A DNA stretch of 64,000 nt from Methanospirillum hungatei (GTDB lineage Archaea; Halobacteriota; Methanomicrobia; Methanomicrobiales; Methanospirillaceae), in assembly GCF_019263745.1 (NCBI RefSeq), contig NZ_CP077107.1, forward strand, positions 62,001 through 126,000. Direction: 5' to 3'. The first letter of the stretch is position 1. Each line of letters opens with the position of its first letter. Below are positions 45,207 through 55,089 of the stretch, one piece after another. Position numbers and translations under genes: made by a program. Below the pieces are notes generated by a model that saw only the letters and a program-made list of their open reading frames with translations, had not been told where the DNA came from and did no database searches.

Positions 45207-45986
45207 TTAAATCTGGTCATAATTTGCTTTTTGCATATCCTGGTGAACAGGAAATTCTGCCCGAATTGTGTCGGCTTCAGAACCCTTCACTTCATAGAAG
45301 ATAAGTTCTTCAAGATCGCTCCCTCGTGCCCTGATTGTTCCGTCAGGTCCTGCAATACATGATCCTCCAGTGTATACATCAACAGGAGTTGTTCCAACAG
45401 TATTAATTGAAGCTACGAAGGTTTGGAATTCTGCCGCTCTACTGGTTGTAAAAAGGTTGAAATGTTTCAATCTGGCTGCAGGCCATGCAGATGGTACGAG
45501 CATCAGGTTCACTCCCTTATTTCTATATGCCTGAAAGAGTGTAGCAAATCTGAGATCATAACATATAGCAAGTCCAATTTTACAGGAATCGAAAGAAAAA
45601 ATTCCAAGAGAATCACCCGGGGCATAATATCGATCCTCACTCGCCGGAGAAAAAAGGTGAATTTTTGAATATGTGGCACATGTTCGGCCATCAGGACCAA
45701 TAGCGATGCAAGTATTTCGTGGAGGTCCATTTCTTTTTTCCCGAAATGATCCGAGGATACCAATGCTATAATCACGAGCAATTTCCCGTAATTGTGATAT
45801 TTCCTCTTCAGATTCATCAAAGGTCCATGAAGTATCATTTGGATCCCAGCCGGTTAAAAACTGCTCTGGAAAAGCGATAAATGAGGCATCTCCTTCCACA
45901 GCTTCTGCAACACAAGTCCTGATTTTTTTCAGACCAGATAATGGATCATTCCAACAGGGAGTCATCTGAGCCAGACAGAGGATCAT
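45207..45986 (-). CDS. Carbon-nitrogen hydrolase (nitrilase/omega-amidase superfamily)
   Basis: 259 residues. The catalytic Glu-Lys-Cys triad is visible: Glu41 (AFPEQFLTGW), Lys108 (YSKIHLF) and Cys142 (LAICYDLRF). This is the C-N hydrolase family, which cleaves amides, nitriles or carbamoyl groups. It is closest in style to small stand-alone omega-amidase-like enzymes that hydrolyse ketoglutaramate, but substrate is not determinable here. It converges with the secreted Ig-like gene (18-nt gap) and is divergent from the copper ATPase. Confidence 0.9.
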   Translation of the reverse strand: MILCLAQMTPCWNDPLSGLKKIRTCVAEAVEGDASFIAFPEQFLTGWDPNDTSWTFDESEEEISQLREIARDYSIGILGSFREKRNGPPRNTCIAIGPDGRTCATYSKIHLFSPASEDRYYAPGDSLGIFSFDSCKIGLAICYDLRFATLFQAYRNKGVNLMLVPSAWPAARLKHFNLFTTSRAAEFQTFVASINTVGTTPVDVYTGGSCIAGPDGTIRARGSDLEELIFYEVKGSEADTIRAEFPVHQDMQKANYDQI

Positions 45987-46075
45987 ATTCTATTATCTGG
46001 TGTTATTCCCAGAAATGAGTTTTCGGGTGACATTTATGTGATTGAAAATCATCTATCTGGAAGATAGGTGTAACC

Positions 46076-48661
46076 ATGGAGGAGGAAAAGAAAAAAGAGG
46101 TAGATCTCCAAATTTCCGGAATGCATTGTGCAACATGTGCGATATCAGTTGAAAAAGGACTTGCGGCTACTCCCGGAGTTATGGAATCTAAGGTAAATCT
46201 TGCAACAGGAAAAGCCAGGATTTCATATGATCCATCTCAGGTCAGTCTTCATGATTTAACACATGCAGTAGAAAAAAGTGGATTTTCGGTGAGTCATGAA
46301 AAAATCATCGTTAAGGTAGGTGGTATGACCTGCGCTTCTTGTGTTCAAACTGTGACTCATGCCCTTCTGACGTTGGAGGGCATTATATCTGCTGATGTAA
46401 ATCTGAACACCGAACGAGCATATGTTACCTACAATCCTTCTCTTGTTGGTATAGGGGATATCCGGAATGTAATAATTTCAGCAGGATATCAGTTTCTTGG
46501 GACTGACCGGGATAAAGAAGATGAGAGTGATAAAATTCGTGAACGCGAGTTATCTAGTCAGCTACGAAAAATAATCCTCGGATTTGCATTATCCCTGCTC
46601 ATGATGGGAATGATGTATATCCCGTCACATGATATGCACCTTATTTCATATCTCCAGTTTATCATTACCACTCCTGTATTAATCTGGCTGGGAAGTCCCA
46701 TATTTCGAGCAGCATTCACTTCTCTTCGAAATAAAACCCTGAATATGGATGTTATGTACGCCATGGGAATTGGGGTGGCGTATGGTGCAAGTGTCCTTGG
46801 AACTTTCTCAATTATCCTTGACATGAGTACCTTGTTTTATGAAACTGCCCTTATGCTTACGGCGTTTTTAATGCTTGGACGATATCTTGAGGCCAGAGCA
46901 AAAGGGAGAACATCTTCTGCAATTAAATCACTGATCGGACTTCAAGCTGAATCGGCATCAGTAATTCGTGATGGTGAAGAAAGAGAAATTCCGGTTCAGG
47001 ATGTACTCCCAGGTGATATTATTCAGATGCGAACAGGAGCCAGGATTCCTGTAGATGGGGTAATTTTTTCTGGGTCAAGTTATGTGGATGAATCCATGGT
47101 AACTGGTGAACCGCTTGCCGTGTTTCGGGAATCTGGTCATGAAGTTATCGGAGGAACTTTGGTTACTACTGGGGCATTTCAGTACAAAGCAACAAGAGTC
47201 GGGTCTGATACAATGCTTGCTCGTATCATCAGACTTGTGGAAGAAGCTCAGGGATCCCGTCCTCCTGTTCAGCGACTTGCAGATTATGTTGTGGCATGGT
47301 TCATTCCAGCTGTCCTGCTCATTGCGGTTCTCGCATTTTCGTATTGGTATGGGATCCGTGGAATGGACCTCCGGTTCTCATTACAGACTATGATTGCTGT
47401 TCTTGTTGTTGCCTGCCCTTGTGCTCTGGGTCTTGCGACACCAACCGCTGTGACGGTGGGTATCGGCCGAGGAGCGGAATTTGGAATACTTATTCGGAAT
47501 GGTTCTGTCCTTGAGATTGCAAACAAAATTACTCTTGCCTTATTTGACAAAACCGGAACAATTACACAAGGGAAACCAGTTGTCACCGACGTCGATTCAT
47601 TCACAGGAAATCCCGGTTTACTCATTTCTATGGCCGCATCTTTAGAACATCTTTCTGATCACCCAATCAGTTCCGCAATACTTTCCAAGAGTAAAGAAGA
47701 AGGTATAATTCCTGCTGAAGTTCAGGATTTTCAGACGGTATCCGGAAGTGGACTTTCGGGTATTATTGCAGGAGGCATTGTTCGTCTTGGTGTCAGAGAT
47801 TATATCCTCTCATCCGGCCTTTCTCTTACTCCTCCACAGGATGCAATACATACTCAACGTGAACGGGAGGGAAAAACAACTGTTCTTGTATCGAGAGATA
47901 GTTCTATCCTCGGTCTTATTTCCATAGCAGATCAAGTGAAACCAGAGGCTGGATCTTGTGTACGGATTTTGAACGAGATGGGTATCAGATCCGGGATGGT
48001 GACTGGTGATAACAAAGTGACGGCTGACGCTGTTGCATCGATGGTCGGTATCCATGAAGTGTTTGCCCGTGTTCTTCCGGAAGGGAAAGAACAGGAAGTA
48101 TCACGGGTACAGAAATCAGGAGATGTGGTTGCTTTCATTGGGGACGGAATTAATGATGCACCAGCACTCGCACGTGCGGATACAGGAATTGCGATTGGAT
48201 CAGGAACTGATATCGCCATTGAAAGCGCCGATATTGTCCTTGTCCGCGATTCGTTAATTCACATACCTGCGGCGATTCAGTTGGCTCGTAAAGTTATGGG
48301 TCGGATTCGATTGAATCTATTCTGGGCTTTTGCATATAACATAATCCTTATTCCTCTCGCTGCAGGCATCCTTTATCCTGTTATCCTGTTCAAACCAGAA
48401 TATGGAGCGTTGGCAATGGCCTTTTCCTCAGTCACAGTTATCAGTCTTTCTCTTCTCCTCAAGCGGTACATTCCTCCAGCACTCTCTTATATTGAAAGGG
48501 AAAATCATAGCAAAAAAGAACTGGAAAAAGATCCCATCTGTGGAATGATGGTGGATCCAAAAACCGCTCAATATTGGTCTGATTTCAATGAAAAGAGATA
48601 TTATTTTTGTAATAAAGGATGCAAAGAAACCTTTGATTCAAATCCAGAAAAATATAAATAA
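46076..48661 (+). CDS. copA: Copper-translocating P1B-type ATPase with C-terminal YHS domain
   Basis: 861 residues. Two N-terminal metal-binding HMA domains, each with GMxCxxC (Cys18/Cys21 and Cys86/Cys89). Membrane domain with eight expected helices and the CPC motif at about 446-448. TGE actuator loop, phosphorylation site DKTGTITQG (Asp about 491), GDGINDAPALARAD hinge. Residues ~818-861 form a YHS domain (DPICGMMV, CNKGCKETFDSNP), an extra metal-binding module seen in some CopA/CopB lineages. It exports Cu(I). The ribosome binding site is AGGTG. No copper chaperone or regulator gene is adjacent. Confidence 0.95.
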   Translation: MEEEKKKEVDLQISGMHCATCAISVEKGLAATPGVMESKVNLATGKARISYDPSQVSLHDLTHAVEKSGFSVSHEKIIVKVGGMTCASCVQTVTHALLTLEGIISADVNLNTERAYVTYNPSLVGIGDIRNVIISAGYQFLGTDRDKEDESDKIRERELSSQLRKIILGFALSLLMMGMMYIPSHDMHLISYLQFIITTPVLIWLGSPIFRAAFTSLRNKTLNMDVMYAMGIGVAYGASVLGTFSIILDMSTLFYETALMLTAFLMLGRYLEARAKGRTSSAIKSLIGLQAESASVIRDGEEREIPVQDVLPGDIIQMRTGARIPVDGVIFSGSSYVDESMVTGEPLAVFRESGHEVIGGTLVTTGAFQYKATRVGSDTMLARIIRLVEEAQGSRPPVQRLADYVVAWFIPAVLLIAVLAFSYWYGIRGMDLRFSLQTMIAVLVVACPCALGLATPTAVTVGIGRGAEFGILIRNGSVLEIANKITLALFDKTGTITQGKPVVTDVDSFTGNPGLLISMAASLEHLSDHPISSAILSKSKEEGIIPAEVQDFQTVSGSGLSGIIAGGIVRLGVRDYILSSGLSLTPPQDAIHTQREREGKTTVLVSRDSSILGLISIADQVKPEAGSCVRILNEMGIRSGMVTGDNKVTADAVASMVGIHEVFARVLPEGKEQEVSRVQKSGDVVAFIGDGINDAPALARADTGIAIGSGTDIAIESADIVLVRDSLIHIPAAIQLARKVMGRIRLNLFWAFAYNIILIPLAAGILYPVILFKPEYGALAMAFSSVTVISLSLLLKRYIPPALSYIERENHSKKELEKDPICGMMVDPKTAQYWSDFNEKRYYFCNKGCKETFDSNPEKYK

Positions 48662-48667
48662 TAATTT

Positions 48668-49423
48668 TTACTCATATACCGTAATTTTTAATGTTCTTGA
48701 GGATGAAGGACTGTATCCGTCATCACCAGCAAATACAGATTCGATCTGGACAGATCCTTTTTCGACTACGGGAAGACCGAATGAATATTCACCATTCATA
48801 TCTGTACTTATCGATCCGGCCTCTCTCCATTCAAGGATGCCTCCAAAAGCACATCCACCAAGACAACCCACAGGGCTTGACGCTAATTGATAAGTGATGA
48901 CTTTGTTAGGAATTCCTTTTCCTTCACTATCCGTTAATCTCCCTTTAAAAGTCACATAATCACCTGTTTTAGGAAAAGTCGGCCAACCACTTAAAGTCAG
49001 TGCAGTCTTTTTTGGTTCATTTCCAGGAATTGCTTGAACAGATACCTTTTCGCTATACACTCCGGTGTATAAAGCTTCAAATCCCCAGTCTCCTCCAACA
49101 TCAGCTATCTGATTATATCGAAACGTTCCATTTGATGCAGGTTTTGCAAGCATAAACGCATCTGCATGTGATCCTGGTGGCGCGGAGATGAGGATGACAA
49201 CATCAGAAGGATTTGTACCATATAATGAGTGATCTATTCTACCGGTCAGAGTGATTTTATCACCGATTATTACCTCGTCTGTTAATTCTTCTAATGTAAC
49301 CAGTGCTGTCGGATTTGTTGTTTCTTTAAATTCTTCTAATGTTGCACATGCAGGTTGCATGAATATAAAAAGTGCACAGATTAGGAGAATCAGAAAAGAA
49401 GTTATTTGCATGTCAGTTCCCAT
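48668..49423 (-). CDS. Secreted Ig-like domain protein
   Basis: 251 residues. Signal peptide (SFLILLICALFIFMQPACA, cleavage near residue 27). The mature part carries two or three beta-sandwich repeats with the patterns IGDKITLTGRIDHS, KTGDYVTFKGRLTDSEGKGI and FAGDDGYSPSSSRTLKITV. It shares FAGDD and the G.P..K pattern with the secreted protein at 44415. Possible TATA box on this strand around 49440-49452 (the 12-bp palindrome GTAATATATTAC). Function unknown; it is convergent with copA, 6 nt from its stop. Confidence 0.78.
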   Translation of the reverse strand: MGTDMQITSFLILLICALFIFMQPACATLEEFKETTNPTALVTLEELTDEVIIGDKITLTGRIDHSLYGTNPSDVVILISAPPGSHADAFMLAKPASNGTFRYNQIADVGGDWGFEALYTGVYSEKVSVQAIPGNEPKKTALTLSGWPTFPKTGDYVTFKGRLTDSEGKGIPNKVITYQLASSPVGCLGGCAFGGILEWREAGSISTDMNGEYSFGLPVVEKGSVQIESVFAGDDGYSPSSSRTLKITVYE

Positions 49424-49586
49424 CGCATCCCGTATATGTAATATATTACCGTATGGGCTTATCAGGTTTGAGGAAGATAATCCTTTAAACCCTTTTTGTG
49501 AAATGAGCTGATCTGTGAATCACATCACATCTGCAGGAATGTTCGGTAAAAACTCCGTAAAAAAGGAATAATGAATATACTCGAAA

Positions 49587-50351
49587 TTATTGAGATTTCA
49601 GATAAGCATGAGCCCGCTCGATAAACCCTGACACATCTCCTGATCGTACTGGTCTTCCTTCAAACCAGGGATCTACAAAACCCGGAGTAAGGAGATGAGC
49701 AAGAAGTTGCATTTCTCGAATACTATACTGACCAGGTGAAGTTTCACTATCAATATAACAATAGGTGTATTGGGACCCAAATAAACAAAGAATTGGTCTG
49801 GCATATCGGAACAGAGTGCCGGTCACGCTCATAATGATTGGATAGGGACATTCTGCAGTTATTCGAAGAAGCCGAATGAGATCATCGTTTGATTGCGGTT
49901 GTACTGCTATTTTAACAATGTCTCCAAAAGAATGTAGTTCCTCAATCAGGTCTTTCATCTCATTATCGCTTGGCATCCGGTTCTGATGACATGATGCAAT
50001 AACCTTTTTATTACGGTCTTTCATGATCTGAGCATGATCCCTGAAACGGATTTCAAGATCTACCATATCAATATTTGATAAATGAGGCTCGATCTTTTCC
50101 AAAAGACTGTCTGGCCCTCCGGCATATGCACCACCCTCATTACTGCTTCGAATGGTGATTATAATCGGCCCCTGGAATTTGGTACGAAGGGTGTGCAATG
50201 CATCCCCGATAGGCTCTGTAATCATATCAAGACGGACCTCTAGGGCATCAGCTTCTGTGATCAATGGAGATTGAAACTCACGCGGACTTGATAAAGAAGC
50301 GATAATATGAATAATCCTGTTTGAATCAGATTTCAAAGCCTCTGAGCTCAT
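49587..50351 (-). CDS. aroD: 3-dehydroquinate dehydratase (type I)
   Basis: 254 residues. A type I DHQase fold: ADALEVRLDMI near the start, catalytic His in ASCHQNRMP, Schiff-base Lys in DIVKIAV, MSVTGTLFRYARPILC and the terminal SPGQYSIREM. It converts 3-dehydroquinate to 3-dehydroshikimate in aromatic amino acid synthesis. Its start is immediately adjacent to the upstream tldE stop, so it is the last gene of the lonB-tldD-tldE-aroD run. No other shikimate gene lies in the window. Confidence 0.93.
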   Translation of the reverse strand: MSSEALKSDSNRIIHIIASLSSPREFQSPLITEADALEVRLDMITEPIGDALHTLRTKFQGPIIITIRSSNEGGAYAGGPDSLLEKIEPHLSNIDMVDLEIRFRDHAQIMKDRNKKVIASCHQNRMPSDNEMKDLIEELHSFGDIVKIAVQPQSNDDLIRLLRITAECPYPIIMSVTGTLFRYARPILCLFGSQYTYCYIDSETSPGQYSIREMQLLAHLLTPGFVDPWFEGRPVRSGDVSGFIERAHAYLKSQ

Positions 50352-51635
50352 TTATGCTCTCCCAATAACGGTCATTCCGGATAATCTGACTGATGGCATT
50401 ATCATAGATCCAAGTGTTCGAGTCTCTGTGCTGCAGCCTTCAATTTTATGGAGTAGGTCAAAAATATTTCCTGATATCATGCCGGTTCTGATTGGTTCAT
50501 GTAATTCTCCATCCTGCGCATAAAATGGAGATGACAATTCTACAGAAAAGTCTCCGGACATTGGATTTGCAGTATGAGCACCAATGAGATCGTGAACAAA
50601 TATTGCCTTTTCAGAGAGAACATCTGATTCGGGACCTTTCAGAATAAGGTTATGGTTTCCAATTGCAGGTGCTCCTGATTGACCAGTTCTTACTGCACTA
50701 GCGGTAGGTGTTTCATTATACCGGTATGCAGTGCGAAGATCATATGCAAAGGAATGAAGTATTCCGTTTTCAATAAATGGGAGAACTTTTACTGGCATTC
50801 CTTCACCATCCCAAGCACAATTTGCCACACCACGTTTGTCCATAGGATCATCTATGAGTGATATGGTTTCTGATGCTATAGACTGACCAATCTTGTCAGA
50901 AAAAAATGAACGACCGGTATGGACATTCCGACCGGATAATGCAGGGACTACTGCTGCCTCCAGAAGTTGGGTAATCGCCATGGGTGAAAGAACCACATCA
51001 TACGATCCTGATGTAATTTCTTTCCCTCCTTGTCCTTTTGAAGCAAAAAAGGCAGCATCTTCTCCGGTTTTTTCTGGATGAATATGATCAAGGTTCCATG
51101 ACGTATCTGATTCATACCCCGTTGAGGTACCTGCAATCATTTCGAGACTGACATGAACCTGTGTTCCTTTTGCAGAATATTCAAGTCCATGGCTGTTCGC
51201 GATGGTGTGTTCAGAAATCCCAAGAGATGCTGATCCTGATGTTATATCCGCAGTATATGATTCAGATCCTGATTTTAACCGTTCAATAAGATTCAATATG
51301 AGATCTGGATCTGGTTTTATCCGGGGATCAAATGCATGAAGTGTTTTATCTATGGAATCTGGTTTTGGAAGACCATTCCACGGTATGTGATCAGCAAATT
51401 TTGCGCTTGCAAGTGCTGCATCAAGACATTGTTTCCACGTCTTTGGATTATCTGTACAAGAGACACCCACTTTTCCATTTGTGATGACGCGTATAATAAG
51501 TCCTGATCCCCTGGATTTACTCCCGATGGCTATCTTATCCTGTTTCAGGTCCGCTCCAATGGATTCTGATGACGCAAAGAAAATTTCAGTCTCATCAGCC
51601 TGTTTATTTGCAGCTTTGAGTATCTCATCAATCAA
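50352..51635 (-). CDS. tldE: TldE/PmbA-like protein, partner of TldD
   Basis: 427 residues. Typical TldE/PmbA sequence: RVITNGKVGVSCTD, GSYDVVLSPMAITQLLE, GRSFFSDKIGQ, SASAVRTGQSG and the C-terminal RTLGSMIMPSVRLSGMTVIG. It lacks the HExxxH metal site found in TldD, as expected for the non-catalytic partner. In bacteria TldD-TldE digests unfolded peptides (CcdA antitoxin, microcin B17 precursor). The start overlaps tldD by 8 nt. Confidence 0.94.
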   Translation of the reverse strand: MIDEILKAANKQADETEIFFASSESIGADLKQDKIAIGSKSRGSGLIIRVITNGKVGVSCTDNPKTWKQCLDAALASAKFADHIPWNGLPKPDSIDKTLHAFDPRIKPDPDLILNLIERLKSGSESYTADITSGSASLGISEHTIANSHGLEYSAKGTQVHVSLEMIAGTSTGYESDTSWNLDHIHPEKTGEDAAFFASKGQGGKEITSGSYDVVLSPMAITQLLEAAVVPALSGRNVHTGRSFFSDKIGQSIASETISLIDDPMDKRGVANCAWDGEGMPVKVLPFIENGILHSFAYDLRTAYRYNETPTASAVRTGQSGAPAIGNHNLILKGPESDVLSEKAIFVHDLIGAHTANPMSGDFSVELSSPFYAQDGELHEPIRTGMISGNIFDLLHKIEGCSTETRTLGSMIMPSVRLSGMTVIGRA

Positions 51636-52962
51636 TCTCGCACCCCCCGACTATAGCCTTTTCTAACAGAAGATGGGGTGATCCATCAGTAACCGGAACA
51701 GTTTGTCCTCCTTTTCCGCAATATCCGGGATGGAGAGCAAGATCATTTCCTACCAGTGCGATGGTATGTAGTGTCTGTAAAATTTCCCCTGATAATGATA
51801 CATCTCGGACCATCGTTGTCAATTCACCATTCTCAATTAAATATCCATATTCTGCGTTGAATTGAAACATTCCGCGTCCAGGATCGACTTGTCCGCCCCG
51901 GGATCCTTTAAGTAGAATTCCAGAATTACATTCGGAGATAATCTCATCATATGACGCATCTCCATTTTCAATAAAGGTGTTACTCATCCGGACAATCGGT
52001 TCAACACCGGGCATCCCTCTGCAATGACCAGCATCTCCGTTTCCAATCGCTGAAAGGGTCTCTTTTGAATGGAGATATGCCTGGAGAATCCCATTTGAGA
52101 TGATCTCAGTCCGTTTGGTTTCAGATCCTTCGTCATCTACAGGACAAAATCCAAATTCGGAAAGTGATGGATCGTCTACGATTGTTAAAAGGGGTGATCC
52201 TATACATTCATGAATTCTATCTTTCAGGATTGAACTTCCTTCTTTTACCAAGTCACCTTCAGATGCATGACCAACTGCTTCATGAGCAAATACGCCGGCA
52301 AGTTCTGGGTCAAGAACAGCTCTTAATATCCCTCCCTTGGCAGGTTTGGCATCAAGCAGTTTTTCTGCTCGTTCTGCAGCTTCTCTGGCTAGATCCTGAC
52401 GGTGTTTGATATTCAAACCTGAAATCGTATGATCCCGTTCATAACCCATTTGAACCACTCCTGAACGGGAAGCAACTGCCATTACTGAAAAACCACATCG
52501 ACAGAGATGATAATCATAGGAATGCCCAAGACAGTCTGAAAAAGTTACTTGCTCATCTTTCTCGATATAGTTAATTCGTCTGCTGACGATGTTCGTGCCC
52601 TCTGTTGCTTTGTACATGTCAAGGAGAATGGCGACTTTCTCATCAAGACTAATATCTGCGGGATTTTCCTTCATCTTCGGTATTGCGTGGAGTTTTGAAG
52701 ATGTTTCCTGGATAGGGATGTGGATATTAGTAACCTGTGATGCAGATATTGCTTCTTCAATGAGTGTATTGGATAGTTTTTCAGAGTCTACTTCCTGGCC
52801 TGATATGGAGAAAACTCCCCACCCTTTTTCACCGAGTACTCGGATTACTGCCTTATCAAAAAAAGAAGAACCTGCCTGTTCCACTTTACCATTATCAACA
52901 TCAATCTGAGTTACCTCTCCGGTCACCCTTCTGACGTCATAGTATCGATACGGTTGAGACAT
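51628..52962 (-). CDS. tldD: TldD zinc metalloprotease
   Basis: 444 residues. The metal-binding motif HEAVGHASEGD (HExxxH) lies near 230, followed by QVDPGRGMFQFNAEYGYLIE and the C-terminal GGQTVPVTDGSPHLL. It is the catalytic half of the TldD/TldE heterodimeric peptidase. Its start shares a base with the lonB stop (TGATG on the minus strand), indicating tight coupling with the Lon protease. Confidence 0.94.
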   Translation of the reverse strand: MSQPYRYYDVRRVTGEVTQIDVDNGKVEQAGSSFFDKAVIRVLGEKGWGVFSISGQEVDSEKLSNTLIEEAISASQVTNIHIPIQETSSKLHAIPKMKENPADISLDEKVAILLDMYKATEGTNIVSRRINYIEKDEQVTFSDCLGHSYDYHLCRCGFSVMAVASRSGVVQMGYERDHTISGLNIKHRQDLAREAAERAEKLLDAKPAKGGILRAVLDPELAGVFAHEAVGHASEGDLVKEGSSILKDRIHECIGSPLLTIVDDPSLSEFGFCPVDDEGSETKRTEIISNGILQAYLHSKETLSAIGNGDAGHCRGMPGVEPIVRMSNTFIENGDASYDEIISECNSGILLKGSRGGQVDPGRGMFQFNAEYGYLIENGELTTMVRDVSLSGEILQTLHTIALVGNDLALHPGYCGKGGQTVPVTDGSPHLLLEKAIVGGCEID

Positions 52963-55004
52963 CAGACAACCGTCCGGGTAGCAGGAATTTCAGTCCCCAG
53001 TATAGAACTGGTTGTTGACCATGCAATTGTTTTAAGTTTGTCCAGGAAGAGTTCACGGTTGTCAGGAACAAGAGCAATCTTAAGGACTTCGTCAATCTTC
53101 TCAACCGGAATTATTTCAATGGATGAAATAAATTCATCTTCGATGAGAACGTCTCCTAGATTTGCTTTTGGAATGAGTACTTTTCTTATACCTGCCCGTG
53201 CTGCTGCTTCAATTTTATAGGTAACTCCACCAACCGGCAGAACATCCCCTCTGACTGACAAAGACCCAGTCATCGCAATATCCTGTCTTACCGGAATAGA
53301 TTCAAGAGCGCTAATTGCAGCAGTTGCAACCGTAATGGATGCTGAATCTCCTTCCACCCCCTGATATGTTCCAATGAACTGAATGTGAATATCAATATTT
53401 CTGATATCTTTTCCAGTAAACCGTTTCAGGATAGCTCCCACGTTTTTAATGGATTCCTGGGCAATCTCTTTTAACAAACCGGTAGCAATAATGTTTCCGC
53501 CATCACCTTGTGCCGGAGTTATTGCAGCCATAATTGGAAGTACTGATCCTGCATCACTTCCCATAACTGCAAGACCATTCACTCTTCCGATTTCTGTCCC
53601 TTCAACCACAGCAAGTTCATATTCACGGGTTCTTCGAATCATTTGACCGGATATTTGGTCTTCTATAGACCTTGCAGTCTTTTTCGCTTCAAGGACATGG
53701 CGACGAGTAGTAAGTTCTGCTCCTTCTTGTCGTGCAAGATCTCCGGCAACACGAATAAGTCCGCCCATATCCCGAAGTTTCAGGGTCAGGTATCCTTTCC
53801 GGTTCGATCGTCTTTTCGCTTCATGGATAACTTCATCAATTGCACTCCGGTCAAAGTGAGGGATCATACCATCATTTTTAATTTCCTGGGCAATGAACCG
53901 AATAAATTTCTCCCGATTCTCAGGCGTGTCCGGCATGGTATCTTCCATATATATTTCGTATCCATTCCCTCTGATTCGTGACCTGAGAGCAGGATGCATA
54001 CCTTCTACTGCATCCAGATTTCCAGCTGCTACCATGACAAAGTCGCAGGGAACCGGTTCTGTTCTGACCATTGCCCCGGATGATCTTTCACTCTGCCCGG
54101 TAATTGCAAATTCTCCTTCCTGCATTGCAGTAAGAAGGCTTTGCTGTGATGGAAGGCCAAGGGTGTTTATCTCGTCAACAAAGAGAACACCTTTATGTGC
54201 CCGGTGAATTGCTCCAGCTTCAACCCGGTCATGTGCAGGTGTTTCAAGTCCTCCGGATTGAAACGGATCATGCCGCACATCACCCAGCAGGGCCCCGGCA
54301 TGTGATCCTGTTGCATCAACAAAAGGTGCTGTTGCGGTTTTATCATTCGTGACGATGAGTTTTGGGACCATCTGCTCCTCACGCGGGGTAGCATACCGTA
54401 ATGCCATGAAGATAAATGCTGCAGCAATGATACCCATGAGCCATTGATAGGTGATGAATGCATATCCGATGATACCGATCATCAGAATCATAATCAGAGT
54501 ATTTCTAAATTGAATCTTCTTTTTGGCCTCTGCTTTATGAGCACTGACGATCTCTTTCCCTCTGCCAGATTTTACCGTTCTGATAATTGGCTCATTCTGA
54601 TCATCAGAGTTTGGGTACGCCAGAATGTCCTGCATCTCTTCCTTTGGCAATAACTCAGCCATTGCTTTTGCAAGCATTGATTTTCCAGTACCTGGCGTTC
54701 CGATCATCATGACATGTCGGCGCTGAGTCGCCGCTTTCCTAATCACTTCTACTGCATGCTCCTGTCCAATGACCTGATCAATGAGTTTTTCTGGAACCGT
54801 AACTGATCGGGAAGAGCCATCATCAACCTGTTGGTCTGGTTCATTATCTGAGGTTCCGTTTGCTCCTTTTGCTTCTGCAATTGGCGCATCTGTTTCTTCA
54901 CTCTTGTTATCGGTAGTCAAAGTTTCCGGAACAGGTTCAATATGGTCTGTATCCGGAGTATCTGAAAAATTTTCTTTCTCCGATGGTTCGTTCACCCGAT
55001 TCAT
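52962..55004 (-). CDS. lonB: Archaeal membrane-anchored Lon protease (LonB)
   Basis: 680 residues. A ~65-residue acidic low-complexity N-terminal tail, unusually long, precedes the AAA+ domain: Walker A GTPGTGKS (102-109), then two membrane helices inserted at ~168-186 and ~188-205, and Walker [10 protein letters not shown]. The C-terminal protease domain has the Ser-Lys dyad, Ser in [10 protein letters not shown] near 553 and Lys in [14 protein letters not shown] near 596. It degrades membrane and misfolded proteins. The leader has AGGTG. It is divergent from prs. Confidence 0.95.
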   Translation of the reverse strand: MNRVNEPSEKENFSDTPDTDHIEPVPETLTTDNKSEETDAPIAEAKGANGTSDNEPDQQVDDGSSRSVTVPEKLIDQVIGQEHAVEVIRKAATQRRHVMMIGTPGTGKSMLAKAMAELLPKEEMQDILAYPNSDDQNEPIIRTVKSGRGKEIVSAHKAEAKKKIQFRNTLIMILMIGIIGYAFITYQWLMGIIAAAFIFMALRYATPREEQMVPKLIVTNDKTATAPFVDATGSHAGALLGDVRHDPFQSGGLETPAHDRVEAGAIHRAHKGVLFVDEINTLGLPSQQSLLTAMQEGEFAITGQSERSSGAMVRTEPVPCDFVMVAAGNLDAVEGMHPALRSRIRGNGYEIYMEDTMPDTPENREKFIRFIAQEIKNDGMIPHFDRSAIDEVIHEAKRRSNRKGYLTLKLRDMGGLIRVAGDLARQEGAELTTRRHVLEAKKTARSIEDQISGQMIRRTREYELAVVEGTEIGRVNGLAVMGSDAGSVLPIMAAITPAQGDGGNIIATGLLKEIAQESIKNVGAILKRFTGKDIRNIDIHIQFIGTYQGVEGDSASITVATAAISALESIPVRQDIAMTGSLSVRGDVLPVGGVTYKIEAAARAGIRKVLIPKANLGDVLIEDEFISSIEIIPVEKIDEVLKIALVPDNRELFLDKLKTIAWSTTSSILGTEIPATRTVV

Positions 55005-55089
55005 TATAATCTCGACACCTGCAATACCGTTCGTGGTAATTATTTCATGGACAATTGTTTAAGTACTTTCAGCAAATGGTTATGGAATT

